A DNA stretch of 58,650 nt from an uncultured Clostridia bacterium. GTDB lineage: Bacteria > Bacillota > Clostridia > Oscillospirales > Acutalibacteraceae. Shown piece by piece: positions 18,515 to 28,138 of this stretch. The DNA lies in contig CALYBL010000034.1 of the NCBI GenBank assembly GCA_944412495.1, positions 1 to 58,650 on the forward strand, in the 5' to 3' direction. The notes below the pieces were generated by a model. It was not told where the DNA came from, did not search any database, and worked only from the letters and a program-made list of their open reading frames with translations. How positions within the stretch are numbered: the first letter of the stretch is position 1; every line of letters starts with the position of its first letter. Made by a program: the position numbers and the translations under genes.

Positions 18515-19597
18515 ATGCCTGATTTAAATTGCCCCATGTTCTTTTTAGGTTCTATCACTCCAAAGGGATTCAGCCCTTTTTTCGACACAGTCTACGGTCC
18601 TGAGGACGGCTGGCGGGTATACATATTGAAGGGCGGTCCCGGCACCGGGAAATCGACACTGCTCAGCAAGGCCGCCGCCATGGCGATAGCCGCCGGGATG
18701 GAGGTGCAGATTATTCCCTGCTCCGGAAACCCCGACTCGCTTGACGCCGTGATACTGCCTCGCTCAAAGGCGTTCATACTCGACGGCACCGCGCCGCACG
18801 TAATGGAGCCCACCTATCCCGGAGTCTGTGAAAGCATTGTCAACCTTGGCGAATTTTACGATGCCGACAGGCTTTATAAGAATCGCGACAAAATAATCGC
18901 GTTATTTAAGGAAAACGCCGCATTAAACGCCAGGGCACGAAGATACATGGCCGCTGCCGGCTCCCTGTCCAGCGACAGCTACCGCATTGCTATGGACCAT
19001 ACCGACACAGAAAAAGCCGCAAGGTTTGCCGCCTCCTTCGCAAAGCGCGAGCTGCCCGCCAAAAAGAAGGGCGAGGGCAAGGAAACCTGCCGCCTGCTGT
19101 CTGCCGTAACGCCTTATGGCAGCATATTCTTCGAGCATACGCTGCACTGCATGTGCGACCGTGTGATAGCCATAGAGGATGAATACGGCGCCGCCTCACG
19201 CGTGATAATGTCAACGCTGCGCACAGCGCTTTTAGGCGGCGGCTACAGCATTATCACCTGTCCCTGCCCAATGGCGCCCGACGAGTGTATAGACCACATA
19301 ATCATTCCTGAGGCATCGCTCGCCGTCTGCACGTCTAACAGGTATCACAAGGTGGAAAAGGTAACCAGACGGATACATGCCCGCCGCTTTACCGATATGC
19401 CGTCTCTGCGCAGCCGCAGGCAGCGGCTTTCCTTCAACCGGCGCGCCATAAAAGAGCTTATGATAAGCGCGTGCGAAATACTGAATGATGCCAACAAAGT
19501 ACACGACGAAATAGAGGAATACTATATAGAGACTATGGACTTCAAGGGCGTTGAAAAGGCCCAGAACAAGATAATAGAAAGCATATTAGGCTTGTAA
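18515..19597 (+). CDS. P-loop ATPase of the PRK06851 type
   Basis: This 360-residue protein has FFLGSITPKGF at its start and Walker A GGPGTGKSTLLSK at about residues 43-55. It also carries PCSGNPDSLDAV and FILDGTAPHVMEP. This pattern is that of a clostridial and bacillar ATPase family of unknown function (PRK06851), where two related halves repeat the nucleotide-binding theme. The second half here lacks an obvious second Walker A. It is cytosolic. The start is fixed by GGAGG at 18503-18507; the long open frame upstream is non-coding. It follows spoIID at a distance, and a sporulation link is only a guess. Confidence 0.75.
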   Translation: MPDLNCPMFFLGSITPKGFSPFFDTVYGPEDGWRVYILKGGPGTGKSTLLSKAAAMAIAAGMEVQIIPCSGNPDSLDAVILPRSKAFILDGTAPHVMEPTYPGVCESIVNLGEFYDADRLYKNRDKIIALFKENAALNARARRYMAAAGSLSSDSYRIAMDHTDTEKAARFAASFAKRELPAKKKGEGKETCRLLSAVTPYGSIFFEHTLHCMCDRVIAIEDEYGAASRVIMSTLRTALLGGGYSIITCPCPMAPDECIDHIIIPEASLAVCTSNRYHKVEKVTRRIHARRFTDMPSLRSRRQRLSFNRRAIKELMISACEILNDANKVHDEIEEYYIETMDFKGVEKAQNKIIESILGL

Positions 19598-20211
19598 AGC
19601 TTTCTGCGGGCCGGCGCTTGGCAATTCAGCTGCCAAATGCTCCTAAGATGCACAAACAGCTTATCTAATTTGCTGCCGTGCGGACAATAGGTTAAGCATA
19701 AGCAGGCCGGGCGGCAGCATTAAAATATCCTTCTTTTTAAAGATGCTGCGAAATATTTCTGCATACAGTCAAGAGCCTAAATTTCGCAATACAGTCAGCA
19801 ACAGTAAATCTGTGATTTGCATATGGCTCAAAAAGGAGCTGCCCGGAAAAATCGAAGGGCAGCTTCTTTTTATCCATTGCATTTCCGTCTGCACCGACGG
19901 CAATCGGTTAAAGCCGTATAGGAATTCTGGTGAATGCAATCTCTCAACGCACGTAATATTGTTTTCGCCGCGTGCAATCGAGCCGGCTTCATATACCATT
20001 TGGCCTGAAAATGTTTACCTGCTGAAATCATGGGTGCAGTGACTGCATTTATACGCACGTGTGACGTTGGCATAACAGGCGCACTTCACGGCACACATAA
20101 GAAAATCCGTTTCATCGGCAAAAGCATACAGCGGATAACAGGCCAATTTGAGCATTAGGTATGCGGTATTTATAGCTCCAAACGCCTATGCGGATATTTC
20201 CGCGGCGCAAA
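19598..20211. other. 614-base intergenic region between convergent genes
   Basis: No coding sequence is supported. It contains a terminator hairpin at 19832-19871 (AAGGAGCTGCCC/GGGCAGCTTCTT, then T5). The remainder shows nothing recognisable. Confidence 0.5.
19832..19871 (+). terminator. Rho-independent terminator
   Basis: A twelve-base-pair stem with one G-T pair is followed by a T-rich tract on the plus strand. It is the first good terminator after the P-loop ATPase gene. Confidence 0.7.
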
Positions 20212-21030
20212 TCAGCAAATCAGCTCGCCGCAGGCATCGCCTATCCAGCCTCCGGAGAGCAGGTGCCGCTTCATATTCCTCTGAAGCGTGGTATCCTCCG
20301 GCAGTGACTCAAGCGGTATATCCTTCCGTTTATACACCCACTCAAGGAAGCTCTGCGATTCCTTATTTACACTTTTGATATCAAACAGCTGCTGAAACTG
20401 AAGTATGCGCGAATTTTCCGGAAGCAGCTTTTTCAGCTCGGGGCTGAGCAGCCATGATGAGCAGACAACCGGCACGCCGGTATATTCGGGATAAAATTTC
20501 GCAAAAAATTTCTTTGATGCTTCATATGAACCAAGGCAGTTTTCTCTCGATATGACCGCGTCTGAAGGTATATGCAGGCTTATGCTCCTTTTGCTCTCAT
20601 CATCGTCGGCAGTACATTTTTCATATTCCAGCTCACCTATCCTGAACAGCCTTAGCGAAAGCTGCCGCCACGTCCAGAAGTCCCTGTCAAAGCCGTATTC
20701 GCCGTAGCTCGCCATATGCTCACGCACAAATCTTGTAAAGCATTTCATGGTGTCTGCAAATATGCTGCCTTTTATGCCCCTTGCCTTATACTCCTCATGC
20801 GTTATATCGGCGGCGCTGAGCATGCACAGCAGCATCCCAAAGCCCTTACCGTCAGGCGATAAAAGCTCTCTGAGACGCTTCCATGCCGCCATGCTTTCCT
20901 CAGGTCTGGTAAGCGAAGCTATGCTTTCAGAGATTTCATGGTTATTTATATCTGTATCTCTTTGCCCAAGCTCCGATATCACTCCATCCGGCATACCGAT
21001 GATTTCAGCTATTTTTCTCCATGCTTTCAT
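20212..21030 (-). CDS. Acyltransferase-domain (GNAT_C-like) protein
   Basis: This 272-residue cytosolic protein resembles a Firmicutes family annotated as acyltransferase domain-containing protein. Visible family-like stretches are FRIGELEYE, ISLHIPSDA, SYEASKKFFAKFYPEY, VVCSSWLLSPELKKLLP and ILQFQQLF. These suggest the C-terminal half of a GNAT-type fold. No substrate can be named. ATG 21030 is chosen because a GGGGG ribosome binding site lies about 11 bases upstream; a TTG at 21039 is the alternative. It is a single-gene unit. Confidence 0.65.
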   Translation of the reverse strand: MKAWRKIAEIIGMPDGVISELGQRDTDINNHEISESIASLTRPEESMAAWKRLRELLSPDGKGFGMLLCMLSAADITHEEYKARGIKGSIFADTMKCFTRFVREHMASYGEYGFDRDFWTWRQLSLRLFRIGELEYEKCTADDDESKRSISLHIPSDAVISRENCLGSYEASKKFFAKFYPEYTGVPVVCSSWLLSPELKKLLPENSRILQFQQLFDIKSVNKESQSFLEWVYKRKDIPLESLPEDTTLQRNMKRHLLSGGWIGDACGELIC

Positions 21031-21261
21031 ACTCAACAAATCCCCCTATCGGCCGAAAATTGGTAAGCTAATTATAACCTCTGTTATATGCAAAGTCTAA
21101 CTAAATTTATATAACAGTCATGCATTTTTGCCTACTGATATAATTACAGCGTCTGTCAATGATTTCTGAAGATTTTTAAAGTCAGCCCGATTCTGGTGAA
21201 AATTTTTGCTTCAAATTGTCTCTTTTGTCGGCCGGCCCTTTATCGGACACAGCATACATTG

Positions 21262-21305
21262 AAGCACCCGTATGCCTCATTGCTTTGGCATACGGGTGCT
21301 TTTGG
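21262..21305. terminator. Terminator of the pst-pho operon
   Basis: A 15-base-pair stem (AAGCACCCGTATGCC/GGCATACGGGTGCTT) lies 36 bases past the sensor kinase stop codon on the minus strand. Confidence 0.75.
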
Positions 21306-21340
21306 GAGAGATTATTCAAAATATTGGTAATTTCAAAAAA

Positions 21341-22990
21341 TCAACCTTTGGGAAATTCCACCGTTATAGCTGTACCCTTTCCCTCATCGCTCACCATGCT
21401 CAGTCGTGCATGGTGATACTCCACGGCGTGCTTGACTATGGACAATCCAAGCCCGGTACCGCCCGTAGCTCTCGAGTGGCTTTTGTCAACACGGTAAAAG
21501 CGCTCAAAGATACGTGACTGGTATTCCTTCGGTATACCTATTCCCGTATCCGACACAGTAAGCCGCACGATGCCGTCACGCTCTTCTGTTACCACTTTCA
21601 CGCTTCCGCCCTGAACATTATATTTAACGGCGTTGTCGCACAGATTGTATATAATTTCATATATAAGCCGCCTGACGCCGAAGACTACCGCATCGCTGCC
21701 GGAAATCTCAACTGATATTTCCTTGTCCGCAGCAGCATCAGAAAGAACGCTAACGACCTCCTCAGACAGCTCCTTAAGTGAAACGTATTCCTTTGGAAAG
21801 TCGGTGTTTTCATCCAGCTGAGACAGCCGTATAATGTCATTTACGAGCGCCACGAGATGCTGTGCCTCCCTGCGGATACTCCCAATAAAATGCTGTGCGT
21901 CCTCCGGCTTTACAAGGCCGTTTTCCATCAGCTCGGCCGTTCCCATAATTGAATGCAGCGGCGTTTTGAGCTCATGCGATACATTCGCTGTAAATTCGCG
22001 GCGCATGCGCTCGGCCTGCGCCCTGTCTGTTATATCAAATGCGAGCATGCACACTCCGGTTGTTTCGCCGTCTGAGGCGACGGGAGATGCGCTCAGCCGG
22101 TACTCCCTGCCGGATATCTGCAAAGCGGTCTCGCCATGCTCTCCGAGCCATGCCTTGTCAATTATTTCCTGCATGGCTGTGCTTCTGTAAACTGTAAGGA
22201 TATTTTGCCCCTTGCAGCTGTCATCAGTGTCAAACAGCTGCTCGGCCGATTTGTTTATGCTGAGGATGATATTGTCCTTTCCAAGCAGTATCAGTCCTTC
22301 TGTCATTCCCTCGGTAACGGCGTAAAATTCGCTGCGCCGCCGCTTTAGCTTATCGACCCTCCTGCGTACTCTGCGGTTGTTGCGCTCTATTCTCGTCAGA
22401 AGCGGTGTGATTTCATCATATTCATCACTTTCAAGCGGCGTGTCAAGGTTTATGCCGTTTATTTTTTTTGATATGCTGTACGATACGGCCTTTGAAGCAG
22501 ACAGAGAGGCAATAAGCGCCAACAGTATTGCCGTCAGTGCTGTTGGGAGGGCTATAAGCACCAGTATTCCCCACACGCTCAGCTGCTGGGCGCAAACACG
22601 CAGTACACTGCCGTCACTCAGCCTCTGCGAACGGCATATAACAAGCCGCATAGCATTTTCAGTATTGTATTCATATTCACCCGACCCGGTCTCAGCCGCC
22701 TGCCTTACGTCCTCATACGAGAAATAGTCATCATCAATGCCGGCACTGTCATACAACACCTCGCCGCCGGCAGAAATAACGGTTATGCGGAAGCCGTCAT
22801 TTGCCGGGTCTGCCTGGCCTGCGTTTTCCGGCAGCTCAAAGGAGCTTGAGAGCATGTCCATCTGCAGCGAAAGCCGCTCTCTTGCCGACGCTTCCAGCCA
22901 CGCACTCAAAACGGCCGATATTACCGCCGAGCATATCACTATAAATGCGGCTGCCGTTAAAAAGACAGGCCAGAAAATTTTCCTTCTCAT
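21341..22990 (-). CDS. phoR: Phosphate-responsive sensor histidine kinase
   Basis: This 549-residue kinase has two transmembrane helices (about 8-30 and 142-165) flanking an extracellular sensor region. A PAS domain (TEGMTEGLILLGKDN, about 230-330) follows, then HisKA with H in NVSHELKTPLHSI, and HATPase_c with NLCDNAVKYN, DTGIGIPKE and GTGLGLSIVKHA. Position in the operon right after its response regulator, with pst genes upstream, makes it the PhoR-type kinase that phosphorylates the regulator when phosphate is scarce. It overlaps the regulator by four bases. Confidence 0.9.
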   Translation of the reverse strand: MRRKIFWPVFLTAAAFIVICSAVISAVLSAWLEASARERLSLQMDMLSSSFELPENAGQADPANDGFRITVISAGGEVLYDSAGIDDDYFSYEDVRQAAETGSGEYEYNTENAMRLVICRSQRLSDGSVLRVCAQQLSVWGILVLIALPTALTAILLALIASLSASKAVSYSISKKINGINLDTPLESDEYDEITPLLTRIERNNRRVRRRVDKLKRRRSEFYAVTEGMTEGLILLGKDNIILSINKSAEQLFDTDDSCKGQNILTVYRSTAMQEIIDKAWLGEHGETALQISGREYRLSASPVASDGETTGVCMLAFDITDRAQAERMRREFTANVSHELKTPLHSIMGTAELMENGLVKPEDAQHFIGSIRREAQHLVALVNDIIRLSQLDENTDFPKEYVSLKELSEEVVSVLSDAAADKEISVEISGSDAVVFGVRRLIYEIIYNLCDNAVKYNVQGGSVKVVTEERDGIVRLTVSDTGIGIPKEYQSRIFERFYRVDKSHSRATGGTGLGLSIVKHAVEYHHARLSMVSDEGKGTAITVEFPKG

Positions 22991-23661
22991 GAGTCGGCCT
23001 CAATGCGGTAGCCGACTCCACGAACAGTTTCTATAATATCAGCAGCCGAGCCGAGCTTTTGACGGAGATTTTTGATGTGCATGTCCACAGTCCGCGTCTC
23101 ACCAAAATAGTCTACGCCCCACACATCGGTAAGCAGCCTGTCACGGTTGAAGACCATGCCCTTGTGCTCCATCATAACGCGCAGCAGCTCAAACTCCTTT
23201 AACGTGAGTATCACTCTTTCGCCGCCGGCCGTCACGGTATGCTCATCGAGATTGACAACAATTTTACCTGCTTTAAGTATGCGGTTTTCCTGCCTTGGCG
23301 CCGTACGTCTGAGCACGGCACGCACCCGCGATACCATTTCCATCATGCCGAACGGCTTGACAAGATAGTCGTCGGCGCCTATGTCAAGCGCCTGTATCTT
23401 GTCAAATTCACTGCCCTTAGCCGTAGCCATTATAACGGGTATGTCGGCCGTTTTGGCGGACGCGCGCAGTCTTTTCAAAATAGACAGCCCGTCCTCGTCC
23501 GGCAGCATTACGTCCAAAATGACAAGCGTCGGGCGCTGCTTTTCCAGTGCGTCAAAGAATGCCTTGCCGTCGGCAAAGCCCTCGGCGTCAAAGCCGGTGG
23601 AATGCAGCGTATATATTTCTATTTCCCGGATGCTGGCGTCGTCCTCAACGCAGTATATCAT
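22987..23661 (-). CDS. phoP: Phosphate regulon response regulator (PhoB/PhoP type)
   Basis: This 224-residue OmpR-family regulator has a receiver domain with the acidic pair in YCVEDD, the phosphoacceptor Asp in LVILDVMLPDEDG and K in YLVKPFGMMEM. A winged helix follows (LTLKEFELLRVMMEH, then VDMHIKNLRQKLG and VRGVGYRIE). It would activate the pst operon under phosphate limitation. It is translationally coupled to phoU and to the kinase. The symbol follows Firmicutes usage and rests on operon context. Confidence 0.9.
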   Translation of the reverse strand: MIYCVEDDASIREIEIYTLHSTGFDAEGFADGKAFFDALEKQRPTLVILDVMLPDEDGLSILKRLRASAKTADIPVIMATAKGSEFDKIQALDIGADDYLVKPFGMMEMVSRVRAVLRRTAPRQENRILKAGKIVVNLDEHTVTAGGERVILTLKEFELLRVMMEHKGMVFNRDRLLTDVWGVDYFGETRTVDMHIKNLRQKLGSAADIIETVRGVGYRIEADS

Positions 23662-24311
23662 AATTCACGTTCTCCTTTATGAATGCCGGTAATTGAGAAT
23701 ATAACCCACTCACCCACGTTTACCGCATGGTCGCCTATGCGCTCAAAGTACTTGGCTATCATGAGCAGGTCCATGGCATATTCACCGTCCTCCGGATGCC
23801 CCATAATCATTTTGATAAGCTGTTCCTTTACCTTGATGAATATCTCGTCGACAATGTCGTCATGGGCTATAACCTGCGCCGCCATTTCCTCGTCCCTGTT
23901 GACAAAGGCGTCTATGCTTTCGGTAACCATTTTTCTCGTAGCTATGGCCATGTCGCCTATCTGCTTTATTTCGTCTATATGTCTGCCGCCGAGATATTCA
24001 ATAAGCTCAGCTATGTCCTGAGACTGGTCGCCTATCCTCTCCAGATCGGTAATCATTTTAAGTGCGGCGGAAATCTGACGTAAATCCCGCGCGACCGGCT
24101 GCTGCTGCAAAATAAGCTTTAAGCAGAAGTTCTCAATGTCTCTTTCCTTGCCGTCTATCTCGCGCTCTATGTCGCCGAGACGTCTTGCGAGCTCGACATT
24201 GCCCTCTATCAGCGCCTGTGCGGTGGTGGCTATGGCCTCCTCACAGAGAGACCCCATTTTTATAAGCTCCGTATTGAGATGGACAAGCTGTTCATCAAAT
24301 TTATTTCTCAT
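23658..24311 (-). CDS. phoU: Phosphate transport regulator PhoU
   Basis: This 217-residue all-helical protein has the two PhoU repeats. Signs are IALGD-like ELARRLGDIEREID, ARDLRQISAALKMITDLERI, read as separate parts, and the second metal-cluster motif IAKYFERIGDHAVNV. PhoU connects the Pst transporter to the sensor kinase and represses the regulon when phosphate is plentiful. It follows pstB by two bases and overlaps the regulator by four, so all are coupled. Confidence 0.93.
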   Translation of the reverse strand: MRNKFDEQLVHLNTELIKMGSLCEEAIATTAQALIEGNVELARRLGDIEREIDGKERDIENFCLKLILQQQPVARDLRQISAALKMITDLERIGDQSQDIAELIEYLGGRHIDEIKQIGDMAIATRKMVTESIDAFVNRDEEMAAQVIAHDDIVDEIFIKVKEQLIKMIMGHPEDGEYAMDLLMIAKYFERIGDHAVNVGEWVIFSITGIHKGEREL

Positions 24312-24313
24312 AA

Positions 24314-25066
24314 TTATCCAAACCTTCCCGTAATGTAATCCTCTGTCCGCTTATCCTTAGGATGAGAGAACAGACGCTCGGTATTGTCGTATTCAACAAG
24401 CTCTCCCAAAAGGAAGAAGGCCGTGTTGTCGGATATTCTCGCCGCCTGCTGCATGTTATGCGTTACCATTACGATAGTATAATACTTCTTAAGCTCCATT
24501 GCGAGGTCCTCGACCTTGGAGGTGGATATCGGGTCGAGCGCGCTGGTAGGCTCGTCCATAAGCAGCACCTTCGGCTCCACAGCAAGCGCACGCGCTATGC
24601 AGAGTCTCTGCTGCTGTCCGCCGGAAAGCCCGAGCGCGGACTTCTTAAGCCTGTCCTTTACCTCGTCCCATATAGCGGCATTTATCAGAGATTTCTCGAC
24701 AATATCGTCAAGCTTTGCCTTGTTCTTTATGCCGTGCGTACGCGGCCCGTATGCTACATTGTCATAAATGCTCATGGGAAACGGATTCGGCTTCTGAAAC
24801 ACCATCCCCACATCGCGGCGCAGGCCGTTGACATCGACGTCTGAGGAGAATATGTCCATCCCCCTGTACAGCACCTTGCCGGTTATTTTAACCTCCGGTA
24901 TAAGGTCGTTCATGCGGTTGAGCGTTTTTATAAAAGTGGATTTTCCGCAGCCGGACGGTCCTATAAGCGCCGTTATGCTTTTCTCCGGTATCTTTATATT
25001 GATATCCTTAAGCGCCTGAGTCTCACCGTACCACAGGCACAGGTTTCTCGCCTCAATAATATTCAT
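24314..25066 (-). CDS. pstB: Phosphate ABC transporter ATP-binding protein PstB
   Basis: This 250-residue ATPase has Walker [13 protein letters not shown], the PstB-specific [16 protein letters not shown], signature [16 protein letters not shown], Walker [14 protein letters not shown] and the switch [14 protein letters not shown]. The length and motifs are canonical. It energises phosphate import through PstA and PstC. Its start overlaps the end of pstA by four bases. Confidence 0.96.
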   Translation of the reverse strand: MNIIEARNLCLWYGETQALKDINIKIPEKSITALIGPSGCGKSTFIKTLNRMNDLIPEVKITGKVLYRGMDIFSSDVDVNGLRRDVGMVFQKPNPFPMSIYDNVAYGPRTHGIKNKAKLDDIVEKSLINAAIWDEVKDRLKKSALGLSGGQQQRLCIARALAVEPKVLLMDEPTSALDPISTSKVEDLAMELKKYYTIVMVTHNMQQAARISDNTAFFLLGELVEYDNTERLFSHPKDKRTEDYITGRFG

Positions 25067-25923
25067 TTTTCCACTCTCCGTTTAAATAATTTCCCTGCCA
25101 GCGACGCGCCGAAGTTTATTATGAGCGTGAGTATCATGAGTATCGCTGCTATTGCAAAGGCAACCTCAAATTCTCCCTGCTCCTTGGCATATACATACAG
25201 TGCGACCGTAAGGCTGGCGCCGGGATTTGTCAGTCCCTCTATAGGCCCATACAGCGTATGTGCAAAGCCCGCCGTAAAAAGCAACGCCGCGGATTCGCCC
25301 AAAATGCGTCCAATAGAAAGTATGCAGCCTGTTACTATGCCGTCTATGGAGCTGGGAAGCACGACCGTGCGAATCACCCTCCATTTTCCGGCGCCCAGCG
25401 CAAACGCGCCCTCGCGGTAGCTTTGCGGCACCGTCTTGAGGCTCTCCTGCGTCGTCCTTATTATCGTCGGCAGGTTCATTATAACAAGCGTCAGCGCACC
25501 GGCTATAATGGATGTCTTAAGTCCTAAAAACTGACAGAATATAAGCATGCCGACAAGGCCGTATATTATCGACGGTATTCCCGAAAGCGTCTCTGAAGCA
25601 AGTTCTATCAGCTCAACCACACGCTTGTTTTTTGCATATTCCGTAAGATATATTGCCGCGCCGACGCCTATAGGCAGAACTATTATAAGCGTAGCAACGA
25701 CAAGGTAGAGTGTGCTCATTATGTCCGGCAGAATGCCTATCGTATCGTTGAGATAGCTTGGAGAGGTGGACAGCAGCTCCCATGTTACATGCGGCAGGCC
25801 GCGGACAAGAACATATGCCACAATGCCTATTACAAGCGCACATACAATTCCTACGGCTAAATACGTGATGGCCTTCATCGTAATGCCGTATGCCTTTCTC
25901 TTTTTGGATATAGGCTTAATCAT
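25063..25923 (-). CDS. pstA: Phosphate ABC transporter permease PstA
   Basis: This 286-residue membrane protein has about six transmembrane helices. The ABC permease EAA loop appears as [20 protein letters not shown], followed by [19 protein letters not shown]. It forms the channel with PstC. It sits one base after pstC and overlaps pstB. Confidence 0.94.
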   Translation of the reverse strand: MIKPISKKRKAYGITMKAITYLAVGIVCALVIGIVAYVLVRGLPHVTWELLSTSPSYLNDTIGILPDIMSTLYLVVATLIIVLPIGVGAAIYLTEYAKNKRVVELIELASETLSGIPSIIYGLVGMLIFCQFLGLKTSIIAGALTLVIMNLPTIIRTTQESLKTVPQSYREGAFALGAGKWRVIRTVVLPSSIDGIVTGCILSIGRILGESAALLFTAGFAHTLYGPIEGLTNPGASLTVALYVYAKEQGEFEVAFAIAAILMILTLIINFGASLAGKLFKRRVEK

Positions 25924-25924
25924 A

Positions 25925-26836
25925 TCAATTCTCCTTCTGACGCTTAAGCAGCATGTTGAGCAGTACGTTTATAAGCATAATAAACAAAAACAGTACGAGC
26001 GCGATTGAGAAAAGCGCCTGACGCTGCAGGCCGGAGGAATAGGACATCTCACTTGCAACAGCCGTGGTAAGAAAGCGCACGCTCTCGAAAAGCGACGGCA
26101 TGTTAGCCACGTTTCCGGCGACCATCATGACCGCCATTGCCTCGCCTATGGCACGTCCGACGCCGAGCACCACGGCCGCCGCTATTCCGCTTTTCGCCGC
26201 CGGAACCGATACCCTGAAATACGTCTCCGTCTTTGTCGCTCCAAGAGCAAGAGATGCATCCTCGTACTCCTTCGGAACCGACTCCAGCGCCGTAACCGAA
26301 ACCTTTATGACCGACGGAAGTATCATTACCGCCAGCACTATTATAGCCGCCAGCAGGCTTGAGCCGTCCGGCACGTTGAACACCTTCATAATTGTCGGCA
26401 CAAGCACGAGCATGCCAACAAGTCCGTAAACCACCGACGGAATTCCGGCCAGCAGTCCGACAGCAGAATTTATTACCGATTTCACCTTGGGCGGCGCCAT
26501 CTTTGCCAAATACACTGCCGCAAAAAAGCCTATCGGCACGCCTATTATTATCGCGCCGGCTGTGCCGTATATAGAGGTAAGTATAAAGGGGAGTATGCCA
26601 AATTTCGGGTCAGCGGCAGTGGAGGCCCACTCGGTGCCGAACAAAAAGTCAATTATTCCTATCTCTCTTATCGCCGGAATCCCTGATATAACCAAATATA
26701 TAGTTATTACAAGAACACAGCCGACGGCCACAAGTCCAAGCACTAAAAATATTATATGTATGATGGTTTCGACTAAATTTTTTATATCCTTTTTTGACTT
26801 GCTTTCCGGCTTAAGCTTTGCTGCTCCATCTGCCAT
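25925..26836 (-). CDS. pstC: Phosphate ABC transporter permease PstC
   Basis: This 303-residue protein has about six transmembrane helices and an EAA loop (YEDASLALGATKTETYFRV) followed by GIAAAVVLGVGRAIGEAMAV. The N-terminus has an unusually Lys-rich cytoplasmic lead of about 20 residues. It pairs with PstA. A hairpin separates it from pstS. Confidence 0.94.
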   Translation of the reverse strand: MADGAAKLKPESKSKKDIKNLVETIIHIIFLVLGLVAVGCVLVITIYLVISGIPAIREIGIIDFLFGTEWASTAADPKFGILPFILTSIYGTAGAIIIGVPIGFFAAVYLAKMAPPKVKSVINSAVGLLAGIPSVVYGLVGMLVLVPTIMKVFNVPDGSSLLAAIIVLAVMILPSVIKVSVTALESVPKEYEDASLALGATKTETYFRVSVPAAKSGIAAAVVLGVGRAIGEAMAVMMVAGNVANMPSLFESVRFLTTAVASEMSYSSGLQRQALFSIALVLFLFIMLINVLLNMLLKRQKEN

Positions 26837-26862
26837 AAATCATTTTCCTTTCATATGGGAAA

Positions 26863-26894
26863 GACGGCGGCCTTACCTGATGTAAGACCGCCGT
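26863..26894 (-). promoter_or_regulatory. Hairpin between pstS and pstC
   Basis: A 13-base-pair stem (ACGGCGGTCTTAC/GTAAGGCCGCCGT) in the 72-base gap lacks a proper T-tract. It probably acts as a partial terminator or an mRNA-stabilising 3' end, so that more binding protein than permease is made. Confidence 0.55.
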
Positions 26895-26908
26895 TTATAT
26901 CCTTGCTT

Positions 26909-27745
26909 TTAATTTACAGGTACGGCTCCCTGCTGTGATATTATTGAAGCTGCATCAGATGATGTGATGTAATCGAAAAATGCCTGGGCAGCCGGCGAAA
27001 GATCCTCACCCGTACGTGTCGCGAGAACGAAGGGACGCTGTACTACATACGAGCCATCCTTTACGGTCTCCTCTGAAGGAGCAACCCCGCCTACCGTAAG
27101 AGTTTTTACGTCGTCATCGACGGCCGCAAGCGAAGCATAGCCTATCGCGTTGGGATTCTGCGATACTGTTGTTATAACGTCACCGGTCGAGGTGAGCTCC
27201 TGACGGTACAGGCATTCGTCCTCCGTGCCGGTTATTGATTCAAAGCCGTCGCGCGTGCCGCTTCCGGCCTCACGTCCTATCAGAACTATCTCGCCGTCCT
27301 GACCGCCGACCTGGCTCCAGTTAGTTATTGCGCCCGTGTAAATCTGAGCTATCTGCTCAACTGTGAGGTCCGCTACAGTGTTTGAGTTATTGACTATTAT
27401 CGCTATGCCGTCAAGCGCAAGCGTAGTCTCTGTAAGTGTCTGCTTCTCTTCATCCGTCAGAGCACGGCTTGAAAGCCCGATGTCACACCTGCCCTCCGTC
27501 ACAGCTGTTATACCGCTGCCTGAGCCTGTGGGATTGTAAGTAAAGCGCACGTCCGGATTTTCCTGCGTGAACGCCTCGCCAAGAGCGCCTATCACGCTTT
27601 CCATCGAAGTTGAGCCGTCAGTAGATATCGAGCCGCTCAACGCCGTCGAGCCGCTGCCGGTGGAAGATGTTTCTCCCCCGTTGCCGCAGCCGGCAAGCGC
27701 AAACGCCATGAATGCGGCAAATAAACATACTAAAACCTTTTTCAT
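26909..27745 (-). CDS. pstS: Phosphate-binding lipoprotein PstS
   Basis: This 278-residue protein has a lipoprotein signal peptide with lipobox LAGC (C20), a Ser/Gly linker, then a PBP-like domain. The phosphate-binding pieces are DGSTSM, NPTGSGSGI, SSRALTDEEK and REAGSGTRDGFE. It is tethered on the outer face of the membrane and delivers phosphate to PstCA. It is the first gene of the operon, with GGAG seven bases upstream and a putative PHO box beyond. Confidence 0.94.
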   Translation of the reverse strand: MKKVLVCLFAAFMAFALAGCGNGGETSSTGSGSTALSGSISTDGSTSMESVIGALGEAFTQENPDVRFTYNPTGSGSGITAVTEGRCDIGLSSRALTDEEKQTLTETTLALDGIAIIVNNSNTVADLTVEQIAQIYTGAITNWSQVGGQDGEIVLIGREAGSGTRDGFESITGTEDECLYRQELTSTGDVITTVSQNPNAIGYASLAAVDDDVKTLTVGGVAPSEETVKDGSYVVQRPFVLATRTGEDLSPAAQAFFDYITSSDAASIISQQGAVPVN

Positions 27746-27809
27746 TGCATATTCTCCTTTTTTACCTTTATGTCATTTCGTTTCTACACCTATATCATAT
27801 TTTGTCCGC

Positions 27810-27848
27810 GTAAATCCTATAAGATGCTTTTTGTAAAATCCAAGTAAA
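27810..27848 (-). promoter_or_regulatory. Putative PHO box of the pst operon
   Basis: On the minus strand three TTTAC units begin at 27848, 27837 and 27814. The first two are 11 bases apart and the third about two turns further, in phase. Firmicutes PhoP binds TT(A/C/T)ACA-like repeats at about 11-base intervals. The location 65-100 bases upstream of pstS fits activation. Confidence 0.5.
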
Positions 27849-27989
27849 TTTAAGCGAAAAATATGTAATGAACACGAATGGCTTAATCAAATAATAAGAA
27901 TATTGCAAGGAAAATTACATTTATTTTTTATTTTATTTTAACATATATATAGTAAAAGTAAAATAATATAAATAAAAAAATTAAAATGG

Positions 27990-28018
27990 TTGACTAAGTG
28001 CAAATTGTAGGGCATAAT
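27990..28018 (+). promoter_or_regulatory. Promoter of the DUF368 transporter gene
   Basis: TTGACT (27990-27995) and CATAAT (28013-28018) are 17 bases apart, 120 bases upstream of the start codon. They lie in a very AT-rich divergent region shared with pstS. Confidence 0.6.
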
Positions 28019-28138
28019 TATATAGTCAGTTTTAAAGCCTTTCTAATTATTTTATATGCTTTTAAATTTATGTTTAGGCTATAAATTTTTTCTTATCCGG
28101 CAGGTGCCGTTGCAGAACAGTCGGCTCGGGGGTCTGAG

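Noticed and set aside
19743-20042. A 99-codon plus-strand ORF
   Set aside because: It runs through a terminator hairpin and has no ribosome binding site or recognisable domain.
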